A DNA stretch of 64,000 nt from Pisaster brevispinus. Taxonomy: Eukaryota; Echinodermata; Asteroidea; Forcipulatida; Asteriidae. Both the position numbers and the translations under genes were made by a program. Location of the stretch: the NCBI GenBank assembly GCA_023634235.1, contig JAMKCF010000014.1, positions 5,655,501 through 5,719,500 of the forward strand, read 5' to 3'. Below the pieces are notes generated by a model, which worked only from the letters and a program-made list of their open reading frames with translations, had not been told where the DNA came from and did no database searches. The first letter of the stretch is position 1. Each line of letters opens with the position of its first letter. Positions 20,565 to 33,200 of this stretch are shown here, piece after piece.

Positions 20565-22067
20565 TTCCCATGGAGCTTCCAATGATGTGGACGGACCATA
20601 AGCCACAGCCAAAGCTGAGGTTTCGATAAGTGCCCTTTTCAACCTCATCCCAAGAAACTGTTCCTTGCAGTGATAAATTATTATTGATGTTCAAAGCAGC
20701 CTCTGAGTTTCCGTATGCATTTTGCTAAATAGGCCTATTGTTCAGTTATTTTACTTTCTCATCGGGTTGTTTCGAAGAAGACTTGATAAGATTTTTAAAG
20801 TCTTTAAAATAATATAAAGGTCAATAACACTTCCTGTTTAGGCGTCAAACTCGCCAACAAACTGTGTGTAATAGGGTCAAAGGTGATACTAGACTGCTAG
20901 CTGGTTTAATGGCGCACACCATGTGGCACTGGAGATAAGACTTTGCCAGATGTACGATATTAATCATCATCTAAACCTGCATCAAAACGACAAGAATCAG
21001 AGTCAGAAAGGAAAGGTGTTTCGAATCTGCAACGTCCATCACATGTTTTGTTTTTAACAGGATATTTTGTTCCGTCGCCGCAGTTTTTGTCGTCACATGT
21101 TTACTTTTCTTTATGTCTCTTTTTGACTGAGTACTCTCCCCTTCCCCAATACATGTATTATCCCAAAGAGTTATTTTTCAACATTTTTTCCAGGCCACTT
21201 AAAAAACGATGAACGCTTGCAAGTTTTTCGAATTTTCTCCCAGTGATTTTTCACTAAAAAAACAAAGGAAAAAACGGCTTAAACTTCTTTTGCTCGACAG
21301 GTAAACACAACCATTCCCATGATGCACCAAAGAGCATCTACTTTGGGTTTGTTTTTAGTGGGGAGAGGGTTTAAGAACAGACTTTAGGAGAAAACTTCCA
21401 CTTTGCTCAAATCGAGAGATGTTCAGAATGCACCAGAAAGCTTCGTCTTCAAAATATTCTACCCGCTCACACACATGAGGAACTGCCCCTTACCAAGGGT
21501 CTGCCTTTATCAATGATTTGATGTTTATAATAAATTTATCTTAAATTGGTTAACGCAAATGTAAAAGCATCCCGCAGTCTCCTTTATGCAGAAAGGGTCC
21601 ACCGCACACCGGTGCATTCCAGGTTATTGTTGTCTTATTGAAACAGAATGAGGCACGATGATGGGCCACAGATAAATCGCTGAACTTTAAATTATTTCAC
21701 CTTATTTGGTAGGATTTGCTTCCGTTCCCTCGTTGCTGCTGGTGTCGCAGGCACGTGGCTCCCTTTTACGGCGCTGTGTCGCTTCCGACTCACGTCTCTG
21801 GGATACAGCCCAAGACATCCACGGACGCACTCCATCTAGACTCAATAAAACAGCAATGGTTTATTTCGTGTGCAACCATCCACAGGGGTGCATTCATGAA
21901 TGAAAAATATTACAATTAAATAACTTTAAATGACAAAATTATAACATCTATCAAATAATCTTACCTCTAGCTGATTCACCCAGTGCAGTTACTGTGTGCT
22001 CATCAAACGCAATCAACGTCATCAAGACCACCAGACTGATCATTATCCAACGTATTTGTGATGCCAT
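20565..22067 (-). CDS. probable secreted peptide precursor, two coding exons seen, 3' end not found
   Basis: The first coding exon, 22067-21965, encodes a clear signal peptide (MASQIRWIMISLVVLMTLIA) and ends at a strong donor, AG/GTAAGA, phase 1. A phase-compatible second exon lies at 20702-20565 and reads about AALNINNNLSLQGTVSW...SFGCGLWSVHIIGSSMG, ending at AA/GTATGT, phase 1. The split last codon starts with A, so MG could be followed by Lys or Arg, which would make an amidation and dibasic cleavage site; the third exon needed to test this was not found. The weak second acceptor has an alternative at about 20677. If not spliced at 20565 the frame runs to a stop near 20488 (YYRRSLSHSKS). 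A non-coding exon with donor GTAAGTAAT ends near 22563, and an acceptor at about 22107 could receive it. No family assigned; the hydrophobic start is the best evidence. Confidence 0.4.
21150..21192. repeat. 43-bp direct repeat, second copy
   Basis: Matches 20150-20192 base for base. The sequence between the copies has no transposase, no long inverted ends and part of a probable peptide gene on the minus strand. Confidence 0.9.
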
Positions 22068-22109
22068 TATATATCGGGGATCCTTTTATTTTATCGACAG
22101 GCGTATTCT

Positions 22110-24150
22110 GTGTAGTAACCGTGATTTCATAAATCATTGTTGCATGAATGCTAAAATAAGAATTAATTAGCCAGCTAAAGCCATGGCTCTTTGCTTCGTT
22201 AAACTTGCAGAGCAGCACTCTTTGTAAAAGACAATCGTCAACAAATATTCTGCTTAAACTCACAGAGCATTCAAACCTTTAATATCCCCCATCGGCACTG
22301 TGTCAGGTTCCAGTGTTATCATTTCACGAACAGATTTTCATTTCACGAAAAGAGATTATAAGTACTTTTTCCCGTTCTTATTCTTCTCCTTTTTTCAGCT
22401 CACATTGATTGCGAAAAACAAAAGAGGCTCACATTGAAAAAGAACTGACTATTATTAATAGTAATTATAATGTGAACGTTTGAACTGCAACTTTTGCACA
22501 CAAAATCAGTCCATGCACGTCTGATGTTGCCCGCGGGTAACTGAACATATAAAATTACTTACCTTTTTATCACAATGAAACAGGATGAAATACAACAACA
22601 GTTAAAATCAGCCAAAATTGTTGAGCTCTAAAATCAGTTTCTCGACTGAATTCATCGGTTGTTTGGTTGAAACTGAGCAAAATGTGTGTTATTTAAAGTT
22701 TTTAATTCTTGACAGCTGCTGGTACCGGATGGTTGTAATTGTTATATCGACTGGTACGATGTCCCACGTAAAGACAATACAAACTGTTACAATGTCAATT
22801 AGATTTGCGACGTTTTACTCCATTGTTTCATACGAGCACTTTGGAAACGGGAGGTCAAGAGTTGGCGTCATGTGCATCTAATGATACTTTTAGACAAACA
22901 CTTCATTGAAACAAGCAGCCTGTGGTGTTTTGTCTTTTAGAAGAACATGTGGTGTGATGCCAGAATATTATGTGAATTGATCATTTTGAGCATTCAAATG
23001 ACGTGAATGGATGTCCTTCTCGCACGTATAACTGTAACGTAAATCGCTCCACACAAAATATGCCGGGGTCTGAAGATTGTCAGAACCCCATAGTAAGACT
23101 ACCGTATTGGATTATGCATGAAAAGGGCTGGTGCTGTCAAGAACAATGATGCTCCTTGCAGAGTTTCCCCCAAACTCTTCACTCTGTTTCAATTGAAAGT
23201 AATTTGGACAATTCTGCATTTCAGTGTGGAGTGGGACTTAAAAAGAAACAAACCTCTACAGATTGTTTTTGTTGTTGTCTGTTCAGCCGTAGCTAATGTG
23301 CTCTTGGGGAATGTCAGTTTCAATATTTACGGTAGAATGGAATTGTATGTGTTGTCACTAGTTCTTCCTTACCGCTCACTGGCCTTTTATATTTCTATTT
23401 CAATATATATATTTTTAATATGATATAACTATTGCCTTGTAAGTGTAGAGTGTGTTAAAATCAAACAGCCCTGTACCAGCTTCAATTGGCTTACATTTCA
23501 GGTCCATCAGATTGAAATGGCGCGAATTGTTGAGTTATAGTTCTCATCCTTCACAACTGACAATAATAAGCAATATTCTCTGTTTACAATAATTTCATCT
23601 CTACTTTTTAGAGACTTTGACGTCCGTTTGCTTTGTGTTGAAGGCCTATTATTTATTTTATTTTATTTTTTAATCGGAAAATCTTTGTTATTCCACGGAC
23701 ACTCGTGTGTTTTAACAACATACAAATATAGTCGTTTTGTTCTGGTTTCGATTCTCGGAGTTGCCAAGATCTAATGTAAAGTAGAAAACATTTTTAACTT
23801 TGTAAAGAAAAACAGACCAAACTTGAGTTTTAAGACACGTCAGGCGGGCTACAACTTAGACGGAATTTACATCATGTTTTCGCTGTAAAGATAAAAAGTG
23901 TTTATAGGGAAACCACAATGACACTGAAAGAATTATATTTAAACCCTTAGGTTGACAGTTATTAATATTTGTTTACTCTATTTTAAAAAAGTATTGTTGG
24001 GCAGCGGATATGTATGAATTGTCAGTGGTTTCCGGACATGGTCGTTGCAATTATAATGGAAAGGGAAAGAAAACAGCATCTCCAGATCTTATCAGCAGGC
24101 TTTTCTTGATGTACTGGGTTTTTTATTTGGCTTGTTCCGCATTTTCCATG
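22110..24150. other. no recognised gene
   Basis: Apart from a possible 5' UTR donor near 22563 on the minus strand, nothing coding was supported. It separates the minus-strand peptide gene from the plus-strand receptor gene, so promoters of both may lie here. Confidence 0.5.
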
Positions 24151-24202
24151 TAGATGTCTTTGCCATCGGACGCGAAGAACCGGAGCTCGAAGGACAATCG
24201 TT

Positions 24203-27200
24203 ATGAAGCCAAGTTATCAAGTATCACTCGTTTTCCTAACTGTTTTTATCGCACAGATTTGGGGCTTTGCAACAACAGGTAAGGTTAGGGTGAATATCTC
24301 TTCATATTCAATAGTTTATGGCATCTAAAATCAGTTACAAATCAAATCAATGAATAAAAAAAATGACAATACGAATGGCAGGAGCTTTCCAGAATTTACA
24401 ATAATTTCTTATTAAGTGTTATTTTTTCGAATTATATGAAATTTGGCCCAGGTATGTAGCTTAAAGCCTATATTGCAATATTTTCAAAAACAACGTCATT
24501 AAAGTAACTTGCAAAAATCTCACTTGAGACCACATGAAATAGTTTGATTATTAATAGGGCCTACTGTTGTCTCAACAAAAACAATTTTGCGTATTTTGAA
24601 AGAAGTTGCTACAATTAATAAAGACCTAAATCTTCTGGGTTTATTTTCGATGCAATCTGCATTATTAGGGCTACAATTAGGGCATTGTGATAGCCTGCCG
24701 CCACGGGCGTAGGCCTGTGGGGACTTAGTTGTTAACGGAGGCAGAGGGGTGGAGTGCAGCCCCCCCCCCCCCGCCACCCCCTGGATCGTGCGCCTATGAT
24801 ATGCCTGGCGCTATCAGAACGGAAAGTGATTGTACACGGTTTCAAAGCGTAACGAATTATACAATCATCCTTTTTGGTTGCATATCTCTTATATTTGTTT
24901 CTCGTAATCTTTACAATAATATCGAGTTTCAGTTAACACTGGACTGTTTTTTCAATTAAGTTATATAATTTACTTTCTTACAGACTTCCTGCTTGTGGCA
25001 GATTACGGCGCTTCGACCATCTACGTGGGGAGTCTTGTTGATTTTGAACTCCGCCCTCTACCGTTAGACAACGTTAAAGGCCCCGCTGATGTTGAGTATG
25101 ACCCAATTGAACAGATGGTTTACTGGACAGAAAGTGACCAACCAAGGATCACACGTGCCAGACTGGATGGGTCTCTTCAAGAAACACTGGTGTCCGAAAA
25201 TCTGTCCGGTAAGTTGATTTGAGAAGGGGAAGCGGGGTAAGACATAATTTAATCTCTTTCTTGGCCTACCCCGTCTATTTTCCCCAGCGACCGCATTTCT
25301 ATGGGTGCGTTTTGGAAGTCTGCTGTTTTCTATTTTCACTATCTGGCCAAACAGGCAAGTATAATGTGTGGGTCTTATGCGCGAGGTGATTAACTCTGGT
25401 GGGTTACCACCAGCAGATATTCTCCTCCACACCTTGTCGTTTTCCTATTGTCTTGCCAGCCATCAAACAGGAGACGTTCAGTGGTTTTGCGGTGGCAGTG
25501 CATCTGGAAGCCTGCCGAACCAAAGAGAGAAAAACTGCCAACAAATCAACATATATCAACGGTCGAATGCCTTTTATAGTAGATAAACAAGCCAAACACC
25601 TTTCCGCGTTATTTCCCAGTCCATGTTGGATGAGGAATTTGGGGCGAAGACCTGCGCGGCTAGTAATACCCGAAATGCCCAAAGCGTACTATAGGCTAAC
25701 AATTCAAAGACGTTTTTTAGAAACATATTTCAACAACCCTGAACACCATCCTTCAATATTTTGCATTATGATTCAAAGCGTATAGGTAACTTTTGGCACG
25801 GGACTTTGGCGACTCTCGACAAACGCCATAATAACTGCTCAAAATATTCAGGCATTTTCTGTGTTTTCCCCTTCAAAACCTACTCAATCTTGTATAAATT
25901 GTATTGAAGAGAAATGTTTTCCAACACCTTGTACTGTTTTTAATAATACACACACAAGGCATAACTGAAATTTACCGGGGGGAGTGAAGCACGTCAGAGC
26001 AATAACCACGGGCTATTTTAACAATTGATGTACTGTACTATATTATCAAACTATATTTTGTCATAATTCATGACAATGTAAGGAGCCCACGATAAAAAGA
26101 GAATTATTGTAGCACTAAGAAGTGATTATTGTACCGTCTATGACGTTAATGCAGGTCCTGAAGGTCTAGCCCTTGATCCACAGGAAAAGCTTATGTTCTG
26201 GACCGATGTCAGTCCCAATAATAGGATCGAACGAGCATTAACTGATGGATCAGAGAGACGGGTTATTGTATGGCAGGATATAACACGTCCTAGAGACATA
26301 GTTGCTGACAACCGTGGAAGGTAATCACATAAATACTTAACCTGCTCAGAAGTCACTGACCGCAACGAAAAAGCCTAAAACGAGTAGCCACCTAGTCATA
26401 CTTTCAGCAATATTATTTCACAAAAATATTTCTTTTCTTTTGTAATATCACAACTGCCACAAAAGGGCATGTAATGTTGAAACAGTGTGTTTTGGTTTAA
26501 GATTTTTGATCAAGATATATACATGAAATGAGATAATTATTATGAATGTCTTGTCAGTAGACTACTCGCAAATTATGAAGTCAAGTGGACTTTAGACTCC
26601 TAAAGACGCCGCAGTGTATTAGTTTCAGTAAGTCGTCTTGGCGAGATAATTTATTACTTGAAGTCGACTTATAATACTATTAGTCAAGTTGACTTCTAAG
26701 TGGCCTAAGCGATATGACAGCCACGGAGCTCCAGACACAGGTACTGCCATGGAGACTTTCTTTCTCTTGGTAGCCGCATTCATGAGACCGGTAAACCGTG
26801 CTATGCAAGTGGGACGTTTCAGTGACAGAAACATGCCACTGGGTATTACCTGGCATTACAGTGACAGAGTAATACCACTGATCGAACAACATACCCGGGC
26901 ACTGTCAAGCCGATAAAGGCGAGCAGCATGTGTGACAGTCATTTATCATAATATAATTAAAGTTATCAAAAATGACCCCAAAAACCCACTCCATGACATT
27001 GTACACGTCGATCCTCCGATCAGACACATTGTAGATACCAAGTTTCACGACTTGGGCGCAACAAGTCACAATATTGACGTTAATAACATCAACATATTAT
27101 TGACGTCAATACAGAATGCACCATCCGTCACTTTTAAGCGTGTATACCAAGCAATGACGTCGAGATGTCGTATTTTGTCTGAAATCGTTTTGTATTATTT

Positions 27201-30200
27201 ATTGCACAGACATATTTACTGGACTTGCTGGGGAGACAATGCGAAGATCGAACGTGCCAATTACAATGGACGTCATCGGGTTACACTTGTTGAAAAATCG
27301 CTTTTGAGACCAAACGGAATTGCCCTTGACGTCAAAGGTGAAGACCTAAAATGTTTGTATTGTAAGCAGTTTTTATTACTTAAGTATGGGCCACAAAAAA
27401 TGGCTGTTCTCAGGCACTTTCAATAATATATGATAATATTCACTTCTTTATGAAAGTTGGTTTGTTTTAATACCAGTCACTTAAGGAGTTAAAAGGAATG
27501 CAATTTAACTTAAAAAATGTGTCGCCTACTCCTACATTTCACCCAGAAAATGTGTTAAAGCTGAATATTTGAATCTAATTAAGTCTATAAAGAGCACCAT
27601 TTGATAGATTTGGTTGCAACCCTCCATGGCACAGTGGAGAATCCTCATCAGGTGATACCTAAATTTAAAAAACTTAAACACTTCAACTGCACAGTGCTTT
27701 GCAGTAATCTTAACAACCGTTATTTGTATTCTCATTTGTCTAAGCTGTATCTTTGATCAACAGATGGGTGGTTGTACTGGTGTGATGCAGGAACCAAGAC
27801 GTTGGAGGCGGTAGATCTGCAGGGTAATGGTAGAGCGGTCATTAAAAACATGAGTGAATGGGCCACAGCTCCATTTGATCTATCCCTATACGGCTCGTTT
27901 TTGCTGTGGACAGATCTCAATTCAGCTACAATAATGAGAATGCATGTAACTCAGAGGGTGGTAACGAACGAAGGACCATACATTTTACGTAGGGCGGCTG
28001 GTATGCATGTTTATACAGTCCCAGGTATGTAATTTATAATCCGGGTTGACAAAAAGTATACTTTTGTAATGAGCACAAATAATTATTAGTCACCAAACTT
28101 CAATTCTGTTTTTGTAATCGAAAGGAACCTGTTTGTAAGTGTGATGTAATTCCACGGTAAGCAACGTCTACTTTACACAACCTGGCCTTTCCTGTTACCA
28201 CTGAAGCCACGAGTTGCATTGAGCTATTTTGTTTATGATTTATGCAGACGATCTTCGAAAACTAAGGTCTTCTCAACGTTTCTGTCATAAGAAATGACTT
28301 CGAGCGAAATGGGTGAATTTGGGTAAACTTATTGTGCCAGCTTTGGAGCCGGTAATAGCAAAACTGTTGGGTTTGCAGCATATTATTATAGGCACGTAGC
28401 AGTTCACGACCTTTGTCCAAAGTCGCTAGCATGGACGTCAATAATTACAACGTTAGCCCAATAAAAAAATAACGCCCCAGCAACTTTGTCACTATCTATG
28501 ACTGAGGCCATCATCCGAAAAAGGACACATTAATGTTTTACATGAATAAATCGTCACAGATGGAATAAAAAATATGTAATGCATCGGTTCATAATCACAA
28601 GGCAACGCAAGATTTGGAACATATCAAATTGATTCGTATAAAACTCGTATTCTGAATTTAATAAACTTTAATCATAAAATGTGAAACTAAAAAACCGCGA
28701 AGCAAGCTTTATATGCAGCAAAGTGTGTACAGCTTTTATACAATTTAATTTTAAGTTTTTGTAGTGTTCTATACTATAATATTTTATTATCTCTATTTTT
28801 ATATTCATGTTTTTATGTTCTCTTTTTTTTAATATACATGTATGCTATTTGTTGGCGGGGTCTGGGAGGGCACATCACTTTGATGACAGTTTTTAAAACT
28901 TTTGCCTTACCCTGGACGGCCCCTGCCAACAAAGAATTATGTCCGAAGATTTAAAAAAAAAAATAATAATAATAATAAGTTCAGTGGCTTTCAAGCCAGC
29001 GGTAATAAGGTAATATAATAAACAGATTCATAAATGATAGCAAAGAAAAAAGCAGCCTAAAGTAGAAAATCTTAGTACAATGGTAACACATTAAAGAAAG
29101 CGTTGGAGGTAGTGAAGACGATGCTGTTTCCTTGTTAGGATGTGCCTCATGCTATAAAACTATACTAGTCAGAAGCACAACCTCACTATAATCAAACAAA
29201 ACTTCTTTAAAAGCAGGAGAAATATAAATTGCCCAAAAAGTACCATTAAATTATACAGTTTGGTAACCAGAAGATTGTGTTAATCGACGCGGTGGTAGTC
29301 GTCCGTCCTGGCGACCGGCCACAACTTCAGTCTCGTCGTCAACATTGGTCGTTGCATTCTTCCCCAGCGTTGCATTGTATTGCTTTGACATCCATAAGTT
29401 TTCTGCACTTCACGCGCTTTTTCTGGCGGCCGTTTTGAGAGTTTTGAGAGTCAAAATGTACACAAAGGATCAGGAGTTGACCCCAAAAATGGTTGAAATG
29501 GTACACGCGCATTTTCGGTGGTGCGTTCCGCGAATTATGCAAGGGGTCAGTCAAAACACCTTTCTATTCAACGTCACAGCCCGAGTTTTCGCCAACCGTT
29601 GGAAAACTATGGGAAGTCAACAAAGCAAAGCAACAATAGATACAACGGTTTGTCAAATTGTTACACAAAAATTAAAAAGTAGTGTTGAACTTGTTAGAAA
29701 CAATTAGGCAACCAATCATGGAATGTATACAAATTTTGTAACTGAAAGTTTGCAGAAATGTTAAATGTGAATATTTTAAACACTCACATCTCAAGAACTA
29801 CTTATCATTTCAGCATGTTTGCACCAGGTTGCAGATCTTTGAGTCTGCACCGAGATGGCAATACTTTGACGACACTTGAACAATGATATCATCAGGCTCA
29901 TATATAGAAATTTGAATTAGTTGTGATCTTCCGGGCTAATGATACTGTTACACTGAGGGAATGTGCCAGTTATTACATCACAGTATAGGTAGATTCTTTG
30001 TATAAAAATCCTGTTGAATTTCTATTTAATTAAATTATTGTGTTTGTTCCTAATATAGACAATGAATCTCCCACTGTCTGCTGCCCTAGCAGTATCATCC
30101 TGTTGAGAAACGTGGATCCTGCAATGGCAGCAACTAGTGTCACTTGGTTGCCCACACCATCAGCCAATGATAGTGTTGAAGGTCCCATTGATCCTTGTAC

Positions 30201-33200
30201 TATCGTTTGTTGGGACCATTTTGGCAATACAGTGAGGTCAGGGGATGGATTTCCAGTTGGCTTAACAACAGTGACCTGCAGAGCCAATGATACTGTACCC
30301 AATGAAGGATCATGTGATTTTAACATCACCATTATAGGTAAGGTTTGCTCTTTTTGGTTGCGCTTTTCCAAGCTTTATCTTCAAGCGAGTGAGCTCGAGT
30401 AAACTTAAACTTTCCTCCGGCTCAAAAAAAGGTGTCGCCAAAGTGTTTTGAAGTTTCAAACTTGCCTACTTTAACGCAATTTATTTTGGTACGACCTACA
30501 CAGACAGCGAAGCTCCATTTGTCTACTGTCCAGCTGATGTCCCATTGATATATGTGGACCCAGGAATGGCAAATGCAACTGTTACTTGGATACCAATGCC
30601 AACAGCCAATGATACTGTTGATGCACCCATTATTGAATGTCTGGATGATCTTGGCAATGTGGTGAGGTCAGCTGACAGATTTCAAGTGCGCTTAACAACA
30701 GTGACTTGCAGAGTCAATGATTCTGCATCTCTAAAAGGAATGTGCCAGTTTAACATCACAGTTAAAGGTATTATACTTATGTATCTACTGTTTGGTTTGT
30801 TCAACTTTAGCCGGAAGTTTTATCTACTTAAATGGACTAGTTGTTTATAAAGATTGGCAGTAGTGTAAATTTTAATTGTAAATCAAATTGAAAGAAGCCT
30901 TGGATTTCTGTATGATTACTGATGCAATGTTACATCTTGATTGCAGACAACGAACCCCCAACAGTGATACCACCTGCTACTCTTTCAATGGAGTTTGTAG
31001 ACCCTGGTAGGCCATATGCCACCGTCTTGTGGTCACCCTTGCCATCTGCCACTGATGTTGTCGACGGTTGGATAGATCCTCTCACCATTAGATGTGAAAA
31101 CAATGCTGGCAGCGTAGTGAGTTCAGGGGGAAGATATCCAGTTGGTTTAAGCACTGTGACCTGTAGAGTTAACGACACTGCACTCAATGAAGGATCAAGC
31201 CACTTCAACATTACAGTTATTGGTTAGTATTATCTAAACATGGGCCTGATGTATTGAACATAGTGAATTTTCATTTTATCATGTGTTTGGCACAAGAAGG
31301 TCAATTTAAAAAGAGCATTAACCTGCTCATTTCCTTTTTCAACTAGAGAGTGAACCTCCCACTGTCTAATGTCTAAGCACAGTCACAATGATGAACGCGG
31401 ACCCAGGAACGGCAGACGCTGTCGTCAATGGTTCCCATTGGCAGCAGCCAATGGTATTGTTGAAATTAAAGTGACGTCATAGTCCTCAACAGCTCCCTCT
31501 CCTTCTGACAAGTTTAACAATTTAATAGATGTAGAAACCAAAATTAAAGTTTAACAATGTACAATTATTGTCTGATAAGTTTAAACACACTGTACAATTT
31601 TCCTGAAAACTTGTTGAATGTTCAAGTAGTAAAAAATTTAGAACATTATTAATCTCATTTTTCAGATAAGAAGTAAGCATTGACGTCATGATGGCGTCAT
31701 TTATTTTCAAATTACGCTTAATTAGAAATGTATTATTTCTAAAATCCATACCTTGAATAACATAGCGATTTCAAGTGATTTAATTCTTTGCATTGTCTGT
31801 GAAAGTTTGATGTATGAAAATTCTTGATATTTTTAATGACCTGATTTGACTTCGCTTTCTGTCCAAACCAGGAGTTTAAATATAAAGCTTTGTTTAATAG
31901 TTTTTATTTTCATATATGATAATTATATATTATTTCGATTAAAGTTTAACATTTAAAGGCTATTTACACTAGTGTATGTAATTTACAAACACTTCACATC
32001 TAGTTGTACTTGATATGCTCAACCATCCGATGAGTATCTGCCAACATACTTATTTGGTGTTCTGTTCAGCAGACAATCAAGCACCAACTGTCACGTGTCC
32101 AAGCGATAGTACCACCAATGTGGATCCTGGGATGGCTGGTGCCCTTGTTTTTTGGTCAGTTTCACCAAATGCCACCGATGTTGTGGATGCTACAGTGAAT
32201 GCCAACAGCGTTGTATGTGAAGACCAGCTTGGCAAAGTTGTGATGTCAGGTAAATTTTTCCACGATGGTGTAACAAGAGTGACATGTAGAGCTACTGATA
32301 CTGCTCTTAATGAAGGGTCCTGTTTGTTTGTCATCAATATTACCGGTGAGTATGTTTTGTGAGCTTGTCATGTTAAAATGTTTTTTAATTTGTTGCATAG
32401 ATTTGCAATACTTGAAGTTTTAACAGCGTTGATGCTTTCTGACTTGAAATGGAGTTTTTCAATTTTGCGTTAAAAACGAGTGGAGATGTATTGTAGGTGT
32501 TGGGGCACAACCCGAACAACGTTTCGAATACGTTCCGGTTTTTGTTGCTTTTTCGTTTTGTGTGTGTTTTCACCCACTTCTTCTACTCACTGTTACATCT
32601 CGACAATCCTTCCACTTCTTGCAAAGCTCTCACAGACTCCAAACTTCTCACATTCATAGATCTTAACGTCTACCAACGTACCTAAACGATCAAGAGTCAA
32701 CAGCCCTTGTGTTAGGACGCCTGTCTGCTTTCCACTGTAACTGAGTAGTCCAATACAACCCGAGCTACACAAAACACTATAAATGTTGGCGACAACATGG
32801 CCGACGTTTTGACACAATTACAAATTTAATTGTTAAGCCTATGGTACAGAGTATAACTATGTTCTTCTTCTGTTGCTAACAAAGTTGTGACTTATCCATA
32901 GAATGTTAAAGTGAAAACATGAAATAGGACTATTTAGTAAAATGTTTCACTAAAAATAATTATCAACATGTAGGCCTTGGAGAACTTATTTTTCCAGGAT
33001 GGGAGAACAAACATGAAGAGAGTCAATGACTGAGGTAGAACAGTCCCCACTCTTTTTGTATATTATACAATTTAATGGGCATGATGACGATAATGGGTAG
33101 TGTGATGACTAACGGGTAGGGCCGGTGTGGCCGGAGATTCTGTCCTCCCGGAGATTCTGTGGTCCCCCCCCCCCCCCCACCATACGGCAAACTGTGTACA

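Noticed and set aside
23118..23423. 101-residue frame with hydrophobic C-terminal part
   Set aside because: No domain, no splice or promoter support; hydrophobicity arises from T-rich DNA.
26932..27426. 164-residue plus-strand frame
   Set aside because: Only 27210-27337 of it is coding; the upstream part is intron read-through before the acceptor TTGCACAG.
29345..29707. 120-residue open frame
   Set aside because: Starts at TTG, no recognisable domain, no splice context linking it to the receptor gene; an ATG inside (about 29456) leaves an 84-residue frame of unknown nature.
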